The notes under the pieces are model-generated. The model had not been told where the DNA came from. It worked only from the letters and a program-made list of their open reading frames with translations, and searched no databases. Positions 1-8,761 of a stretch of DNA of 64,000 nucleotides are shown here, piece by piece. The position numbers were made by a program, and so were the translations under genes. Source of the stretch: Hyphomonas neptunium ATCC 15444. GTDB lineage: Bacteria > Pseudomonadota > Alphaproteobacteria > Caulobacterales > Hyphomonadaceae. Position 1 is the first letter of the stretch; every line of letters starts with the position of its first letter. The stretch lies in contig NC_008358.1 in NCBI RefSeq assembly GCF_000013025.1, forward strand, positions 2,108,001 through 2,172,000, given 5' to 3'.

Positions 1-704
1 AGGCGAGCGGTGCCAGGCTCGATGCCTTGCAGGCGCCCTGTCGCCGCGCCGGCGGTGAGTAGGACCGAGCCATCTTCAAGGTTTACGCCATCTGATTCCA
101 GCGTGGTCATGGCCGTGCGGATGGGCGTGAAAGCGCCCTGCCCTGTCAGCAGCACGCTGCCATCTTCCTGCGCGGCGACCGATGTGATGCCGCTGACGCG
201 TACGCGGCGCTCGGCGAAGGCCTGACCTTTCAGGTAAAGGTCGAGATCGTCGTTCAGCGGCGCAGCAAGCTCTATCTCGTTTCCGATCAGCTGGGGCCGG
301 GCGGCGACTTTCCGGGCGGCGGGAAGCACGGCCAGACGGGTAATGAATTCTGACACTTCCAGGCGCGTGGCGCGGTCGCGGTCCGATTCGGGGAAGGTTG
401 CGATCAGATTGTCGCGCACCAGTTCCCAGAAGCCATCGACATTGCGGGCAATCTCTTCGGGCGTGTTTTCACCGGGCGGCGCGATGACAGCGGGGTCGAG
501 CGTGATGTCGTAGCGCGCGACATGGTAGGTTGCCGCCGAAATGGCCTGCGAGCCGATGGACAGCGCCAGCATCACCAGCGCGCCGAGCGCCAGGAAGATC
601 GCGCCCATGCCATACAGGCGGAAGCGCACATCCGACGCGCGGCGGCGCTTGAGGCGTTTCAGGGCATCGGGCTTTGAAAAGGGCGAGGCGGCCGGATCAG
701 TCAT
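1..704 (-). CDS. pstA: Phosphate ABC transporter permease PstA (partial, N-terminal part only)
   Basis: This is the 5' part of pstA, read on the minus strand and cut by the left window edge, so about 234 residues are visible. The protein starts [20 protein letters not shown], has one membrane segment at about residues 30-54, then a long soluble stretch. That matches PstA proteins with an N-terminal DUF3333 region ahead of the permease domain, which lies outside the window. PstA pairs with PstC to form the inner-membrane channel of the high-affinity phosphate importer. The ATG overlaps the end of pstC by 8 bases, so the two are translationally coupled. The assignment rests mostly on position after pstC and the DUF3333-like layout. 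Confidence 0.85.
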   Translation of the reverse strand, partial: MTDPAASPFSKPDALKRLKRRRASDVRFRLYGMGAIFLALGALVMLALSIGSQAISAATYHVARYDITLDPAVIAPPGENTPEEIARNVDGFWELVRDNLIATFPESDRDRATRLEVSEFITRLAVLPAARKVAARPQLIGNEIELAAPLNDDLDLYLKGQAFAERRVRVSGITSVAAQEDGSVLLTGQGAFTPIRTAMTTLESDGVNLEDGSVLLTAGAATGRLQGIEPGTAR

Positions 705-2112
705 ACTTTTCCCGGTATTTCTGGACCACGCGCAGGGCGATCACGTTGAAGATCAGCGTTACGGCAAACAGAACGAGGCCAAGGGCGAACGCGGAGAGGG
801 TCTTGGGATCGTCAAAACCCGTTTCGCCGGTCATCAGCGAGACGATCTGGACGGTGATGGTTGTGAGGTCAGACGTCGGGTCCATCGAGATGCGGGCGCT
901 TTTGCCTGCGGCCATGACCACGATCATCGTTTCGCCGATGGCGCGGGAGACCGCCAGCAGCAGCGCAGCGATGATGCCGGGGAGCGCGGCGGGGACCACG
1001 ACATTGCGGACGGTCTCGGACTTGGTGGCGCCGAGCGCATAAGCGCCGTCGCGCAGGGTCTGGGGCACGGCGTTGATCACGTCATCGGAGAGCGAGGACA
1101 CAAACGGTATGACCATGATGCCCATGACAAGACCGGCGGCGAGCGCGCTGGTCGGCTGGGCCGCCAGCAGCGGTTCGGTGGCGAGACCGGTATTGATGAG
1201 CGTCTCGTTGATCCAGATCGCCACGGAGCGCACCGCGGGCGCGACGACCAGCAGCGCAAAGAAGCCGTACACCACGGTGGGAATACCGGCGAGGATTTCC
1301 AGGATCGGCTTGATCCACGCGCGGGCCCTGGGGCCGGCATATTCGGAGAGGTAGATCGCCGAGAAGAGGCCGATGGGCGCGGCGACGGCCATGGCGATCA
1401 GGGCGATCATGAAGGTGCCGAAGAAGAGTGGCAGGGCGCCGAACTCTGCCTCGGTCTGGGCGTTCCAGCGCGTGCCGAAGAGGAAATCCCAGATCGGGAC
1501 GACGCGGAAGAACTGGATGCTTTCGTACAACAGGGACACCACGATGCCGACCGTGGTGGCGATGGCGACGACGGCGCAGAGGAACAGCACGCTTTCCATG
1601 CCCCGCTCGACCAGCGAGCGTGCCCGGAAGCTGGCGGCAAGGCGGCGGCGGGCAAAGACGAGCCCGCCCAGCGCGCCAAACACCATCAGCGCCAGGGCGC
1701 CGATGTTCAGGCCGCCCTGAATCTCGAGATACCGATTGGTGACCGCCGTGAAGACCAGATCCGTGCCGGCATAGTCCGTCGACCGGGCCGCTTGGGCCAC
1801 GGAGTCGAGATAGGTCTGCATTTCGGCGGCGGAGAGAAGCTCGAAGGCGGGGGGCAGTTCACTTGTCAGCTGGCCGCGAGAGACCGCTTCGGCGCCCAGG
1901 GCATAAGCGAGCGCCACCAGAATGGCCGGAAGGACCGCCCACATGGCGACAAAATAGCCGTGATAGTTGGGCCGGGAGTGTAGCTCGGGGGCACCAGACA
2001 ACAGAAGACGCTCGGCGCGGACGCGGCCGACGAAGAACGCTACGGATGCAAAGACCGCGATAAGCGCGATCAGTAGCCAGCCCATGGGCAGGAGACCGAG
2101 CTGCTGAAGCAT
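697..2112 (-). CDS. pstC: Phosphate ABC transporter permease PstC
   Basis: Inner-membrane permease subunit of the PstSCAB phosphate importer. The 471-residue protein is longer than the E. coli form because of a large N-terminal region: membrane segments near residues 5-25 and 55-75, a periplasmic stretch to about 130, then further segments. The ABC permease domain covers about residues 215-445 and contains the EAA-type cytoplasmic loop ([20 protein letters not shown]). A purine-rich Shine-Dalgarno (GGAAGGAAG) precedes the ATG. It heads a pstC-pstA operon and is likely PhoB-controlled through the Pho-box-like site at 2157-2174. Neither pstS nor pstB is in the window. Confidence 0.93.
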   Translation of the reverse strand: MLQQLGLLPMGWLLIALIAVFASVAFFVGRVRAERLLLSGAPELHSRPNYHGYFVAMWAVLPAILVALAYALGAEAVSRGQLTSELPPAFELLSAAEMQTYLDSVAQAARSTDYAGTDLVFTAVTNRYLEIQGGLNIGALALMVFGALGGLVFARRRLAASFRARSLVERGMESVLFLCAVVAIATTVGIVVSLLYESIQFFRVVPIWDFLFGTRWNAQTEAEFGALPLFFGTFMIALIAMAVAAPIGLFSAIYLSEYAGPRARAWIKPILEILAGIPTVVYGFFALLVVAPAVRSVAIWINETLINTGLATEPLLAAQPTSALAAGLVMGIMVIPFVSSLSDDVINAVPQTLRDGAYALGATKSETVRNVVVPAALPGIIAALLLAVSRAIGETMIVVMAAGKSARISMDPTSDLTTITVQIVSLMTGETGFDDPKTLSAFALGLVLFAVTLIFNVIALRVVQKYREKYD

Positions 2113-2156
2113 GAACTTCCTTCCGGGGTGATACGAGCCCCAAATAGAAGAAGGCC

Positions 2157-2174
2157 GCGACAGTTATGTGACAA
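2157..2174 (-). promoter_or_regulatory. Pho-box-like PhoB site upstream of pstC
   Basis: Read on the minus strand the site is TTGTCAC-ATAA-CTGTCGC, a 7-4-7 arrangement. It agrees well with the PhoB consensus CTGTCAT-AWWT-CTGTMAT. It ends 45 bases upstream of the pstC start codon, which suits phosphate-starvation activation of pstC-pstA. It also lies 68 bases upstream of hslV on the other strand. Confidence 0.6.
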
Positions 2175-2241
2175 TCTTCTGTATTTCCTGACGCAGGGGC
2201 CCTCTATTGCGTGGGCGCGTCAAAGACGCCATGTGTTCGCC

Positions 2242-2799
2242 ATGACCAACCCTCAGGATTCAAAGGCCATCTGGCACGGAACGACGGTGCTCGCCGTGCG
2301 CAAGAATGGCAAACTCGTGATGCTCAGCGACGGCCAGGTGTCGATGGGTCAGACCATAATGAAGGGCAATGCGCGCAAGGTGCGCCGGATTGCGGGCGGG
2401 CAGATTCTCGCCGGATTCGCCGGGGCGACGGCCGATGCATTTACCCTGTTCGAGCGGCTGGAGGCGAAGCTGGAACGCTTCCCCGACCAGTTGCAGCGGG
2501 CGGCGGTGGAACTGGCCAAGGACTGGCGGACAGAGAAATACCTCCAGAAACTGGAAGCTTTGCTGATCGTGGCTGACAAGCACAGCACGCTGGTGATCAC
2601 CGGCGCGGGCGATGTGCTGGAGCCCGAACATCATGTTGTGTCGATCGGGTCTGGCGGGAACTATGCCCTCGCCGCGGCGCGCGGCCTCTATGATTATGAG
2701 GAGGACGCCGAAACGATCGGACGCAAGGCGATGCAGATTGCTGCCGACATCTGCGTCTACACCAACGGCCATTTCAGCGTGGAAACCCTGGAAATCTGA
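2242..2799 (+). CDS. hslV: ATP-dependent protease peptidase subunit HslV
   Basis: Proteolytic core of the HslUV (ClpYQ) protease, a proteasome-beta-like threonine protease in the cytoplasm. The 185-residue protein has the expected [11 protein letters not shown] start of the mature chain after a 13-residue propeptide, so the catalytic threonine is residue 14. The DGQVSMG and [10 protein letters not shown] segments are typical. An upstream in-frame start at 2128 would add 38 residues without homology to the family, so the ATG at 2242 is preferred. hslU follows 102 bases downstream. The gene is divergent from pstC. Confidence 0.95.
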   Translation: MTNPQDSKAIWHGTTVLAVRKNGKLVMLSDGQVSMGQTIMKGNARKVRRIAGGQILAGFAGATADAFTLFERLEAKLERFPDQLQRAAVELAKDWRTEKYLQKLEALLIVADKHSTLVITGAGDVLEPEHHVVSIGSGGNYALAAARGLYDYEEDAETIGRKAMQIAADICVYTNGHFSVETLEI

Positions 2800-2901
2800 G
2801 GCCGGCGCCGGAGCGGATAACGCTCCAAGGGCGGCGCCCATAAGCTCCATTCAGAGCGGCCATCATAAGGCCCCCACCAGATACAAGATGAGATCGATTA
2901 G

Positions 2902-4206
2902 ATGAAACACCTGACGCCCCGCGAAATCGTTGCCGAGCTGGACCGCCACATTGTTGGCCAGAACGCCGCCAAGCGCGCGGTGGCCATTGCCCTGCGCAAC
3001 CGGTGGCGGCGCAAGCAGGCCCCGGAAAATCTGCGGGGCGAGATTACGCCGAAGAACATCCTGATGATCGGGCCGACGGGCGTGGGTAAGACGGAAGTGT
3101 CCCGACGCCTCGCGCGACTGGCCAATGCGCCCTTCCTGAAGGTGGAAGCGACAAAGTTTACTGAAGTTGGCTATGTCGGCCGGGATGTTGAGCAGATCGT
3201 GCGCGATCTGGTTGAGGCAGCCGTCGGCATGATCCGCGAGCAGAAGCGCGCGGGCGTCGACAAGGCTGCACGGGACAAGGCGGAGGAGCGGCTGCTGGAC
3301 GCGCTGGTGGGCGCCGAGGCGCAAAGCTCGACCCGTGAAGTGTTCCGCCGCAAGCTGCGCGCGGGCGAGCTGGACGACAAGGAAGTCGATCTCGACTTTG
3401 CCGACACGAACAACCCGATGCAGATGCTAGACCTGCCCGGCCAGGGTGGCTCAATGAGCATGATCAATCTGGGCGACATGCTGGGCAAGGCGATGGGCGG
3501 GCGCACCCGTCGGGTGCGAACGACAGTGCGCGAAGCCGCCAAGCCGCTAGTGACCGAGGAAGCCGACAAGCTGGTGGATGAGGAACAGATCGTCCGTGAA
3601 GCGATCATGGCCGTGGAAGAAGATGGCATCGTCTTCCTCGACGAGATCGACAAGATTGCCGCGCGCAAGGACCGGGGCGGCGCGGACGTAAGCCGCGAGG
3701 GCGTGCAGCGCGACCTGCTGCCGCTGATTGAAGGCACGACCGTTTCGACCAAGCGCGGCGCGGTGAAGACCGACCATATTCTGTTCATTGCGTCTGGCGC
3801 GTTCCACGTTGCCAAGCCATCAGACCTGCTGCCCGAGCTTCAGGGCCGCCTGCCGATCCGCGTGGAGCTGGAGCCGCTGACGCGGGACGATCTGCGCCGC
3901 ATTCTGGTCGAGCCGCAGGCCAGCCTGATCCGTCAGTATGAGGCACTTATGGCGGCGGAGAATGTCACGCTGACCTTCGAGGACGGTGCCATCGACCGGA
4001 TCGCGGATATGGCCGAGGCGGTAAACAAGTCCATCGAGAATATCGGCGCGCGGCGTTTGCAGACCATTCTGGAGCGGCTGCTGGATGACATCAGCTTTGA
4101 CGCCCCCGACAAGGGCGGCGAGACCTTCACGATCACGGCAAGTTATGTGGACGAGAAAGTTGGTAGCCTGGCCGGGAATGCGGATCTGTCGAAGTTTATT
4201 CTGTAG
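2902..4206 (+). CDS. hslU: ATP-dependent protease ATPase subunit HslU
   Basis: AAA+ unfoldase that feeds substrates to HslV. The 434-residue length is normal. Walker A is GPTGVGKT (residues 57-64) and Walker B is VFLDEIDKI. The intermediate domain lies between them, and the C-terminus DLSKFIL is the conserved tail that inserts into HslV. It forms an operon with hslV. The stop codon is only 10 bases from the convergent HxlR regulator gene. Confidence 0.97.
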   Translation: MKHLTPREIVAELDRHIVGQNAAKRAVAIALRNRWRRKQAPENLRGEITPKNILMIGPTGVGKTEVSRRLARLANAPFLKVEATKFTEVGYVGRDVEQIVRDLVEAAVGMIREQKRAGVDKAARDKAEERLLDALVGAEAQSSTREVFRRKLRAGELDDKEVDLDFADTNNPMQMLDLPGQGGSMSMINLGDMLGKAMGGRTRRVRTTVREAAKPLVTEEADKLVDEEQIVREAIMAVEEDGIVFLDEIDKIAARKDRGGADVSREGVQRDLLPLIEGTTVSTKRGAVKTDHILFIASGAFHVAKPSDLLPELQGRLPIRVELEPLTRDDLRRILVEPQASLIRQYEALMAAENVTLTFEDGAIDRIADMAEAVNKSIENIGARRLQTILERLLDDISFDAPDKGGETFTITASYVDEKVGSLAGNADLSKFIL

Positions 4207-4216
4207 CCTGGCGGGC

Positions 4217-4558
4217 TCAGCTCTCGATTGCCGCCCGCCGGATCGGCAGGTTTTTCTTGCCCCATTCCTTCATGATGGTGAGGGCTGGGCGGAGTTCCTC
4301 GCCCTTCGCGGTCAGCACATAATCATAGCGTTTCGGCGCTGTGGAATAGGCGTTGCGTTCCAGGATGCCGACTTCGACAAGGCGCTTTAGACGGTCCGCA
4401 AGAATGTGCCGAGTCATGCCGCCCGACTGGGCGAACTCTTCGAATTTGGTTTTGCCAAGGTAGCAGTCCCGCAGGATCAGCAATGTCCAACGGTCCCCGA
4501 CGACGGAAAGGGTCCGGGCAACCGGGCACCAGTTATCGTTCAGCTCTGACCATTTCAT
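4217..4558 (-). CDS. HxlR-family winged-helix transcriptional regulator
   Basis: Small DNA-binding regulator of the HxlR (MarR-like winged helix) family, 113 residues. The N-terminus MKWSELNDNWCPVARTL carries the conserved cysteine, followed by VVGDRWTLLILRD. The recognition helix region is GGMTRHILADRLKRL and the wing region is TAPKRYDYVLTAKG. A longer reading from a TTG at 4675 would overlap the kinase gene and has no family match, so the ATG at 4558 is used. HxlR proteins often sense redox or electrophile stress, but the target here is unknown. It may follow the PfkB gene in a minus-strand operon, 70 bases apart. Confidence 0.88.
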   Translation of the reverse strand: MKWSELNDNWCPVARTLSVVGDRWTLLILRDCYLGKTKFEEFAQSGGMTRHILADRLKRLVEVGILERNAYSTAPKRYDYVLTAKGEELRPALTIMKEWGKKNLPIRRAAIES

Positions 4559-4628
4559 TCCGCAAGTGTACCGCACCTTACGGAAAGTTCCAGAAAGAAA
4601 CGCGAGCCGGGCGGGCGTATTTGGCGCC

Positions 4629-5627
4629 TTAAGCGCGAATTCCTGCCGTTTCGGCCAATTCCTTATAAGAAACAACCGGGCGGGGCCCGATATGCGAGAT
4701 CACTTCAGCCGCTGCGATGTGGCCGAGGCGGGCGCAGGTGGCCAGCGGCAGCCCGCGCGCCACGCCGAACAGGAAGCCTGCCGCATACTGGTCACCGGCG
4801 CCGGTGGTATCAACAACTGATGCAACCGGCTCGGCCGGTACGGTGATGGGCGCGCCATCGCCGATGACGACGGAGCCCTTGGCGCTGCGGGTGACAGCGG
4901 CAATGGCGCAGTCGGCGTGAAGCGCGGCCAGCGCCGCGTCGAAATCTTCCGTTTCGTAAAGTGAGAGAAGCTCAGCTTCGTTAGCGAAGACGATGTCGGC
5001 AAAGCCCTTCACCAGATTGCGGAAGCTGGCGCGGTGACGATCCACACAGAAGCTGTCGGAGAGGGTGACTGCGACCTTGCGGCCCGCTGCCTTGGCGATT
5101 TCGGCGGCATGGACGAACGCTTCCTTGGCTTCGTCGCGGTCGAACAGATAGCCTTCCAGGTAAAGGATCTGGCCGCTGCGCACGAGGTCTGCGTCCACAT
5201 CTTCCTTCGAGAAGAGGACGGAGGCGCCCAGGAAGGTGTTCATGGAGCGGTGGCCGTCTTCGGTGACGAAGATGATGGAGCGGGCGGTCGCCGGACCTTC
5301 TTCCAGCGGGCGCGTGTGGAAGGGTACGCCAGCCTTCATCATTTCGCGCATGAACTGGTGGCCCAGCTCATCATTGGAAATCTTGCCGATATAGGCCGCC
5401 TTTGCGCCAAAGCTGGAGAGGCCCGCAATCGTATTGGCGCCGGAGCCGCCGGAGGTGATGACAGCATCTTTCGCCAGCGCGGTGAGTTCTTCGGCGCGCG
5501 GCTCCTCGATCAGCTGCATGGCATCCTTGTGGATACCGAGGCGGGCGAGGAACGCGTCATCAGCGCGGGCAAGAACATCAACGATGGCATTGCCGAGGCC
5601 GACGACGTCAAATTTTGCTGCTGTCAC
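4629..5627 (-). CDS. PfkB-family carbohydrate/nucleoside kinase (adenosine-kinase-like)
   Basis: Ribokinase-fold kinase of 332 residues. The N-terminal substrate-side segment is VVGLGNAIVDVLA, the GGSGANTIAGLSSFGAKAAYIG segment is typical of the family, and the C-terminal PfkB signature DTTGAGDQYAAGFLFG holds the catalytic aspartate. Overall it resembles the adenosine kinase / sugar kinase proteins common in alphaproteobacteria, but the substrate cannot be fixed from sequence. The HxlR regulator is downstream and the ATP-grasp gene is divergent, 147 bases away. Confidence 0.85.
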   Translation of the reverse strand: MTAAKFDVVGLGNAIVDVLARADDAFLARLGIHKDAMQLIEEPRAEELTALAKDAVITSGGSGANTIAGLSSFGAKAAYIGKISNDELGHQFMREMMKAGVPFHTRPLEEGPATARSIIFVTEDGHRSMNTFLGASVLFSKEDVDADLVRSGQILYLEGYLFDRDEAKEAFVHAAEIAKAAGRKVAVTLSDSFCVDRHRASFRNLVKGFADIVFANEAELLSLYETEDFDAALAALHADCAIAAVTRSAKGSVVIGDGAPITVPAEPVASVVDTTGAGDQYAAGFLFGVARGLPLATCARLGHIAAAEVISHIGPRPVVSYKELAETAGIRA

Positions 5628-5774
5628 GGGGAGCGGCTCCTTGGAAACTCGTGAAAACTCAGGTGGACCGCGCCTTGCCAGACGGGGCGCGTGGACACAA
5701 GGCCTGCGGGCCGCTAGAGCGCAGCGCAGGTCGGGATCGCCCCCGGCACAAGCACAAAGAGCCCTGCCCGCCCC

Positions 5775-6653
5775 ATGAAAAAGATCGCTTATCTGGCCAG
5801 CCGCGTCACCATTCCCGGTTCAATCATTCGCCGCACGGATTCCTTCGAGCATGACTACACGATGGATGCCCTGCGCCCCGCCTTTGCCGCGCGCGGCATG
5901 GAGATGGTGGATGTCTGCTGGGATGATGACACGGTGGACTGGGCGAGCTTCGAGGCGGCCATCATCGGCACGACCTGGGACTATTGGGACAGGTTGGAGG
6001 AGTTCCTGGCTGCGCTTGCCGCGATCGAGGCAAAGACGCGGCTGTTCAATCCGGCGGCGCTGGTGCGCTGGAACTGCCGCAAGACGTATCTGCGGGACCT
6101 GGAAGCGCGCGGGGCGAAACTGATCCCGACGTTGTGGCTGGACCAGTGCGGCGAGGCAGAGGTCAACGCCGCGTTTGATACGCTGGGCGCGGATACGGTC
6201 GTGTTCAAGCGCCAGGTGGGCGCGGGCGCCAAGGATCAGCACAAGCTGAGCCGGGGCGACGCCATCCCCGAGATGAAACACAAGATGATGGCGCAGCCTT
6301 TCCTGCCAATGATCCAGAAGGAGGGTGAGCTCTCATTCATCTTCATTGATGGGGAATTCTGCCATGCGCTGGTGAAGCGCGCTCAGCCAGGCGACTACCG
6401 CATCCAGTCCAGCTATGGCGGGCGGGAGGGAGTGCTTCATCCGTCGGCGGAAGACCTGGCGGCGGCGCGCGCCATTCTGGGCGCGCTGGACGAGGCGCCG
6501 CTTTATGGCCGCGTGGACATGCTGCGCGGCGAGGATGGCGAGCTTCTGCTGATGGAACTCGAAGTGATCGAGCCGTACCTCTATCCCAAGGAAGGCCCGG
6601 AGCTGGGCGAGCGGATGGCAGCGGCGATCGCTCGGCGGATCAGCGCGGTTTAG
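5775..6653 (+). CDS. ATP-grasp domain protein (RimK/glutathione-synthase-like)
   Basis: A 292-residue cytoplasmic protein with the layout of an ATP-grasp ligase. The N-terminal Rossmann-like part (about 1-95) includes GTTWDYWDRLEEF. A central lysine-bearing ATP-binding segment is near VVFKRQVGAGAKDQ, and the C-terminal metal-binding acidic strand contains LLLMELEVIEPYLY. Enzymes of this fold join a carboxylate to an amine or thiol using ATP. No substrate can be assigned. Its stop codon interlocks with that of the convergent lipoprotein gene by 4 bases. Confidence 0.75.
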   Translation: MKKIAYLASRVTIPGSIIRRTDSFEHDYTMDALRPAFAARGMEMVDVCWDDDTVDWASFEAAIIGTTWDYWDRLEEFLAALAAIEAKTRLFNPAALVRWNCRKTYLRDLEARGAKLIPTLWLDQCGEAEVNAAFDTLGADTVVFKRQVGAGAKDQHKLSRGDAIPEMKHKMMAQPFLPMIQKEGELSFIFIDGEFCHALVKRAQPGDYRIQSSYGGREGVLHPSAEDLAAARAILGALDEAPLYGRVDMLRGEDGELLLMELEVIEPYLYPKEGPELGERMAAAIARRISAV

Positions 6654-6997
6654 TCTGTGGAGCGGCACGTTATGCCGGTGAGCGGAAACAGCTCACCGCT
6701 GGCGCGCTCCTGAACATAGCAATCCCCGTCCATCAGGACGATGTCGAAGATGGTGGGTACAGCCGGGCTGTTGCCCTCCATCGGGCCGGGCCGGGGCGGC
6801 AGAACGGAGATCACCGAATCCCTCGTCAGGTCGCCGGGCCCAAGTTGTATCTCGGCGCGGTCAACGGCCGCTGCCAAAACGCCGGTCACCGCCGCAACGG
6901 TTTCGGGGGACGGATCGGTCAGTATGGCGGGTTGGGGCGCCGTCTGGCAGGCTGCAAGGCCAGCCAATGCCGAAACACTCAGGATACGGTATTTCAT
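6650..6997 (-). CDS. Small hypothetical lipoprotein
   Basis: A 115-residue predicted lipoprotein. The signal sequence MKYRILSVSALAGLAAC ends in a lipobox (GLAAC), so Cys17 would be the lipidated residue. The mature part holds one further cysteine pair candidate (DGDCYVQERA and GITCRST). I do not recognise the family. It lies 13 bases downstream of the S41 peptidase gene on the same strand, so the two may be co-transcribed. Confidence 0.7.
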   Translation of the reverse strand: MKYRILSVSALAGLAACQTAPQPAILTDPSPETVAAVTGVLAAAVDRAEIQLGPGDLTRDSVISVLPPRPGPMEGNSPAVPTIFDIVLMDGDCYVQERASGELFPLTGITCRSTD

Positions 6998-7010
6998 GAC
7001 GGAGAGGTCC

Positions 7011-8699
7011 TTATCTGCCGGGCGGCATGGTCATGTCGCGATTTATCTCAAGCGTGGACGGTGGCGGCAGGCGCAAGGGCGCGCCGGCGCCGAACGATTG
7101 GTTTTCATTTGCGCTGGCGACTGCCCGCGTGGCCTGGGACGGCACAGCCGGACAGGCAAGTGATCCGCGATAGCTGAGCGCTGCCGCCAGCAGGCTTTCA
7201 CTCTCGTCGCCCAGTTCATGGCTGAGGTCATCCCCGACCTGGCAACCTGGAAGGCGAACGCCGAAGGACGCGGATGAATTGTTCGGAATGAAACCATCGG
7301 CATAATCGCCAAAGCCGGCATTGTTCACGCCCTGGAACTGGATCGTGTAATAGGTCTCGCCGCAATTGTCGGTGGGGTAGAAGCCAAAGGGTTTGCCGCA
7401 GGTGGTGTCGCCGATGAGGATGACCTCGACGCCGGCGCCGCGCAGGCCGTTGACCACCGCTTCGCTGGCGCTGCAGGTGCCGGATGTGGAGAGCACGAAG
7501 ACGCGCGGCAGGTTCAGCGCTGGCAGCGGTGTGCCGTCGGCGAGCGTGAACCCGACGCCAGTGGAATAGAACGGGATGGGATTGTTGACCTCGCCGGTCA
7601 CCGGGTTGCGGTTGCCGGCAGCGGCGTTGAAGCGGAGGCGTTCGAACACGCGGTTCTGGGTGCGCGCATTGCCGGCGATCATATAGCTGAGCTGGGAGGC
7701 GACGGCGAGCAGCCCGCCGCCATTGTACCGCAGGTCGAGGACGAGATCGCTGACGCCGGCCGTCTGCATTTGCAGCATGGCGTTATAGATTTCCTGTTCG
7801 CTGGCGAAGGGGCTGAATGTGTTGAACAGGATGTAGCCGACATCGCCCGATGGCGTGTTGATGATCCGGGTACGGTTTACAGGTTTGGGCGCCAGGTTGA
7901 CGGAAGTGAGGGACACGGTGCGGTTAGCACCATCTGCGTCCTCGACCGTGAAGCTGTTGGTGAGGCCCGGCGTGGCGGGAAACAGGGCGGCGTTGAGCTG
8001 GTTGATCTCTGTCTGTGACGCCGTGTTGACAAGGTCGATGCCGTTGATCTGGAGAATACGCGAGCCGCGCTCCAAATTGGACTGGCCGCCGGTCTGCGCC
8101 GAAGCGGGTGAGCCCGGTTCGGTGTAGCGGATGCGGAAGTCGCGCGGGGGCGTTGTGGAGAAGGCGATGTAACTTGCGCCATAGGTGGCCGTGGGCGCGG
8201 CATTGCGCGCGGCGAGATATTCCTCCGTAGGCTCACTGAAATGAAAGTCGTCCTTCTCCTTACCAGACGCGGTGGTGGCAAAGGTGCGCAGGACATCGAA
8301 ATAATCGAGCCGGTCTGAAAAGCCTGCCGGGTTCCGGTCCGTCACTTCGGTGTTCCAGAGATAGGTTTCGTTCGTCCATGAGCGCAGCCAGAAGAGTTCT
8401 TCCAGAAGCGTGCCCTGAACATCCGGGTAGGTGTTGCCTTCGATATCCTGGCCAACGCGGCGGACTTCGCAGCGGTTCTTGAAGGTACTGGCGGGGTCAA
8501 ACACACCCTGGGTCCAACTCGGGCCCGCTGGCGGAGGGGGCGGCGGCGGTGGGGGTGGAGGCGGAGAAATGGCGGTGCCGCCGCTTCCGCCCCCACCGCC
8601 GCCGCCCCCACACGCCGCCAGCCAGACAGGCGCGGTGAATGTCAGCAGCGCAAGCGCAATAACTTTGGCAGCCCCTGCCCCGAACAGCTTGCTGCGCAT
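7011..8699 (-). CDS. S41-family (C-terminal processing type) peptidase lipoprotein
   Basis: Predicted envelope-anchored serine protease of the S41/tail-specific protease family, 562 residues. The signal sequence ends LAAC with Cys30 as lipidation site, followed by eight glycines (31-38) and a run of twelve prolines (about 46-57) as a tether. A PDZ-like region lies around residues 190-280. The S41 core carries LDLRYNGGGLLA, the probable nucleophile serine in TSGTCSASEAV and the probable catalytic lysine in TTCGKPFGFY. The ATG at 8699 is preferred over one at 8729, since it gives a normal signal peptide and follows AAAAGGA-type spacing. Gly and Pro tracts are encoded by complementary DNA (see findings). 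Confidence 0.87.
   Translation of the reverse strand: MRSKLFGAGAAKVIALALLTFTAPVWLAACGGGGGGGGSGGTAISPPPPPPPPPPPPAGPSWTQGVFDPASTFKNRCEVRRVGQDIEGNTYPDVQGTLLEELFWLRSWTNETYLWNTEVTDRNPAGFSDRLDYFDVLRTFATTASGKEKDDFHFSEPTEEYLAARNAAPTATYGASYIAFSTTPPRDFRIRYTEPGSPASAQTGGQSNLERGSRILQINGIDLVNTASQTEINQLNAALFPATPGLTNSFTVEDADGANRTVSLTSVNLAPKPVNRTRIINTPSGDVGYILFNTFSPFASEQEIYNAMLQMQTAGVSDLVLDLRYNGGGLLAVASQLSYMIAGNARTQNRVFERLRFNAAAGNRNPVTGEVNNPIPFYSTGVGFTLADGTPLPALNLPRVFVLSTSGTCSASEAVVNGLRGAGVEVILIGDTTCGKPFGFYPTDNCGETYYTIQFQGVNNAGFGDYADGFIPNNSSASFGVRLPGCQVGDDLSHELGDESESLLAAALSYRGSLACPAVPSQATRAVASANENQSFGAGAPLRLPPPSTLEINRDMTMPPGR
8536..8609. repeat. Near-perfect 29-bp inverted repeat inside the S41 peptidase gene
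   Basis: The left arm is 8536-8564 and the right arm 8581-8609. They match at 27 of 29 positions, and both mismatches would be G-U pairs in RNA. The spacer is 16 bases. In the coding strand one arm encodes the poly-glycine tether and the other the poly-proline tether, so the mRNA could form a very stable hairpin about 90 bases after the start codon. Confidence 0.85.
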
Positions 8700-8761
8700 G
8701 GTTCCAGTCCTTTTCACATCACACCTCAAAAAGGTTTGCCGAGGCAGCCCGCAAGGTCAAT

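Noticed and set aside
541-1983. A 480-residue plus-strand reading frame, rich in Gly, Asp, Arg and His
   Set aside because: It is the antisense of pstC. Its composition is typical of shadow frames in GC-rich DNA, with no domains.
2128-2241. A 38-residue N-terminal extension of HslV
   Set aside because: HslV needs a short propeptide before the catalytic threonine. The extension has no homology and runs through the promoter and Pho-box region.
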